A DNA stretch of 6,431 nucleotides from NCBI GenBank assembly GCA_007128045.1, contig SKYG01000033.1, positions 1 through 6,431 on the forward strand, written 5' to 3'. The notes below the pieces were generated by a model. The model was not told where the DNA came from and did not search any database. It saw nothing but the letters and a program-made list of their open reading frames with translations. Below, piece by piece: positions 5,789 to 6,431 of the stretch; within the stretch, counting starts at the first letter, position 1, and each line of letters starts with the position of its first letter. The stretch is from Bacteroidales bacterium (GTDB lineage Bacteria; Bacteroidota; Bacteroidia; Bacteroidales; UBA7960). The translations under genes were made by a program, and so were the position numbers.

Positions 5789-5811
5789 GATTAGGGTAAA
5801 AAATATCCAAA
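5780..5811 (-). promoter_or_regulatory. Bacteroidota-type promoter for the lipoprotein cluster
   Basis: On the minus strand TTTG (5811-5808) is followed after 20 nt by TATCTTTG (5787-5780), matching the Bacteroidota -33 TTTG and -7 TAnnTTTG consensus including the usual spacing. Transcription would start around 5775-5770 and run towards the lipoprotein ATG at 5580, leaving a leader of about 190 nt. I found no other TAnnTTTG match on this strand between here and the start codon. Confidence 0.55.
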
Positions 5812-5823
5812 TCAATAGAATAA

Positions 5824-5842
5824 AAATCCGGCGAACGGTATT
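5824..5842. repeat. 19-bp dispersed motif, copy 2
   Basis: Identical to 3736-3754 and in the same orientation. It lies 10 bp past the KilA-N remnant stop codon and 12 bp upstream of the lipoprotein promoter's -33 element, so it marks the boundary between the decayed gene and the lipoprotein cluster. It can form an imperfect hairpin in either strand. Confidence 0.6.
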
Positions 5843-5852
5843 TTTGCAGTTA

Positions 5853-6086
5853 TTATATGTCCGGGATTTCTTCACGCCATTGTTTAGCGGTTTTGCCAAG
5901 CAGTGCTACGTTGAGCACATCGCTTTCAATGGCATAAAATTTGGGGGCCTGATGTTGAGTTATATCCGGGGGTATCAGGTGTTCTTTGATGGCGTCGGTA
6001 AGGAACTTAAAACAAAACTTGGTAAACCAGCCTGGGTTTTAAAGTGGTCAAATTCGACCACTTTAAAGTCGGGGTTATTAATCTGA
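5853..6086 (-). pseudogene. KilA-N domain protein, internally deleted remnant
   Basis: Two pieces of one gene remain in different frames. The 5' piece (about 6085-6020) reads QINNPDFKVVEFDHFKTQAG, which I recall as part of the KilA-N DNA-binding domain of Bacteroidota phage-like proteins. The 3' piece (about 6008-5853) reads KFLTDAIKEHLIPPDI, then FYAIESDVLNVALLGKTA, KQWREEIPDI and a stop, typical of the C-terminal part of the same proteins. The start of the gene, most of the KilA-N domain and the centre are missing, and the frame changes between about 6008 and 6020, so no working protein can result. Intact relatives are roughly 270-290 residues; about 75 codons survive. The remnant begins within a few bases of the methyltransferase stop, pointing to a deletion that joined them. 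The 5' piece contains a 12-bp perfect inverted repeat. Confidence 0.75.
6038..6067. repeat. 12-bp perfect inverted repeat in the KilA-N remnant
   Basis: TTTAAAGTGGTC (6038-6049), 6-nt centre aaattc, GACCACTTTAAA (6056-6067). On the coding strand it encodes the symmetrical-looking FKVVEFDHFK, so part of the symmetry may come from protein sequence. It can form a stable hairpin in DNA or RNA. Confidence 0.7.
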
Positions 6087-6431
6087 TTAATTTGAATTCT
6101 CCACAATCCCAATCTCCTCCTCCGTCAACCCAAACAACCCGTAAACCAACCGGTCAATTTCCTGCTCCAGCGCGATAGTGTCGACAGCGGGGTCAGTTTT
6201 CTTAAGTTCTAGAATCTGATCTACAGTTTTTTCGATTATGGCTTTATTTGCAGAATCAATCGAAGGGAAGGGAATGTTTTTTATGTAACGAGATTCAAAG
6301 CTATACCATCCGCCTCTCATTTGTGTTGAGGTTTTTTTGATAAACCAAAAGGCTAATTTGCTATTTAGAACCCCGAGTAAATATTTAAAGTCCTGCTCGT
6401 TTTTTGGAATTATCCCATAACCTCCTGCGGC
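6087..6431 (-). CDS. Restriction-modification DNA methyltransferase, C-terminal end
   Basis: The last 114 residues of a larger protein that enters from the right edge. The visible part starts AAGGYGIIPKNEQDFKYLLG, then VLNSKLAFWFIKKTSTQ, MRGGWYSFESRYIKNIPFPS, and ends with a helical segment ALEQEIDRLVYGLFGLTEEE followed by IGIVENSN. This pattern (nucleic-acid-reading beta region with GGWYSFE...Y...IPFP, then an E-I-D-x-L-V-Y-x-L-[FY]-G-L-T-E-E-E tail) is characteristic of the TaqI-like C-terminal specificity domain of Eco57I/type IIG-like enzymes, which read the target sequence for methylation. The catalytic NPPY methylase motif lies outside the window. An internal ATG at 6320 is not the start, since the homologous frame continues to the edge. 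A KilA-N gene remnant follows directly after the stop. Whether the enzyme also cuts DNA cannot be told from this piece. Confidence 0.75.
   Translation of the reverse strand, partial: AAGGYGIIPKNEQDFKYLLGVLNSKLAFWFIKKTSTQMRGGWYSFESRYIKNIPFPSIDSANKAIIEKTVDQILELKKTDPAVDTIALEQEIDRLVYGLFGLTEEEIGIVENSN

Noticed and set aside
5694..6086. Plus-strand 130-codon ORF
   Set aside because: It is antisense to the KilA-N remnant, whose minus-strand frames give clear family-like sequence, and crosses the lipoprotein promoter.

Overview
The window looks like an accessory region of a Bacteroidota genome, perhaps a Chitinophaga- or Sphingobacteria-like relative; the genus is a guess. Reasons: the operon shape (HlyD-type adaptor followed by a C39-peptidase ABC exporter), weak or absent Shine-Dalgarno sequences, a promoter matching the Bacteroidota consensus (TTTG, 20 nt, TATCTTTG), a KilA-N protein remnant and an Eco57I-type methylase tail of kinds I recall from that phylum. 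All convincing full-length genes are on the minus strand, so the gene order in transcription runs from right to left. I see no rRNA, tRNA or CRISPR array.

Layout in transcription order. At 6431-6087 is the C-terminal end of a restriction-modification DNA methyltransferase with a TaqI-like specificity region. It is followed directly by a wrecked KilA-N gene (6086-5853), reduced to two out-of-frame pieces. A Bacteroidota-type promoter overlapping a palindrome (5771-5811) and a leader of about 200 nt precede a putative lipoprotein with a glycine-zipper tail (5580-4756). That gene is followed by two very small two-helix membrane proteins (4739-4563 and 4414-4217). A short plus-strand remnant of an XRE/HigA-like regulator (4103-4216) abuts the second of these. 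A 49-bp tandem repeat array (3803-3998) lies upstream of the exporter operon: HlyD adaptor (3650-2463) and C39 ABC exporter (2415-274). The left edge holds the start of a small HTH regulator (121-1).

Repeats tie the region together. A two-hairpin element occurs in the same orientation at 147-212 and 3999-4062, bracketing the exporter operon, and the 49-bp array appears to be built from the first half of the right-hand copy. A 19-bp motif (aaatccggcgaacggtatt) occurs at 3736 and 5824, upstream of the exporter operon and of the lipoprotein gene.

How the genes may work together (inference): the exporter has all the residues needed to cleave and export double-glycine-leader peptides, but no such precursor is visible here. 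The lipoprotein with a bacteriocin-like Gly/Ala tail plus two small membrane proteins resembles an effector/immunity layout, but its Sec/lipoprotein signal argues against it being the exporter's substrate. These may be two independent antagonism-type modules brought together in a recombination-prone island.
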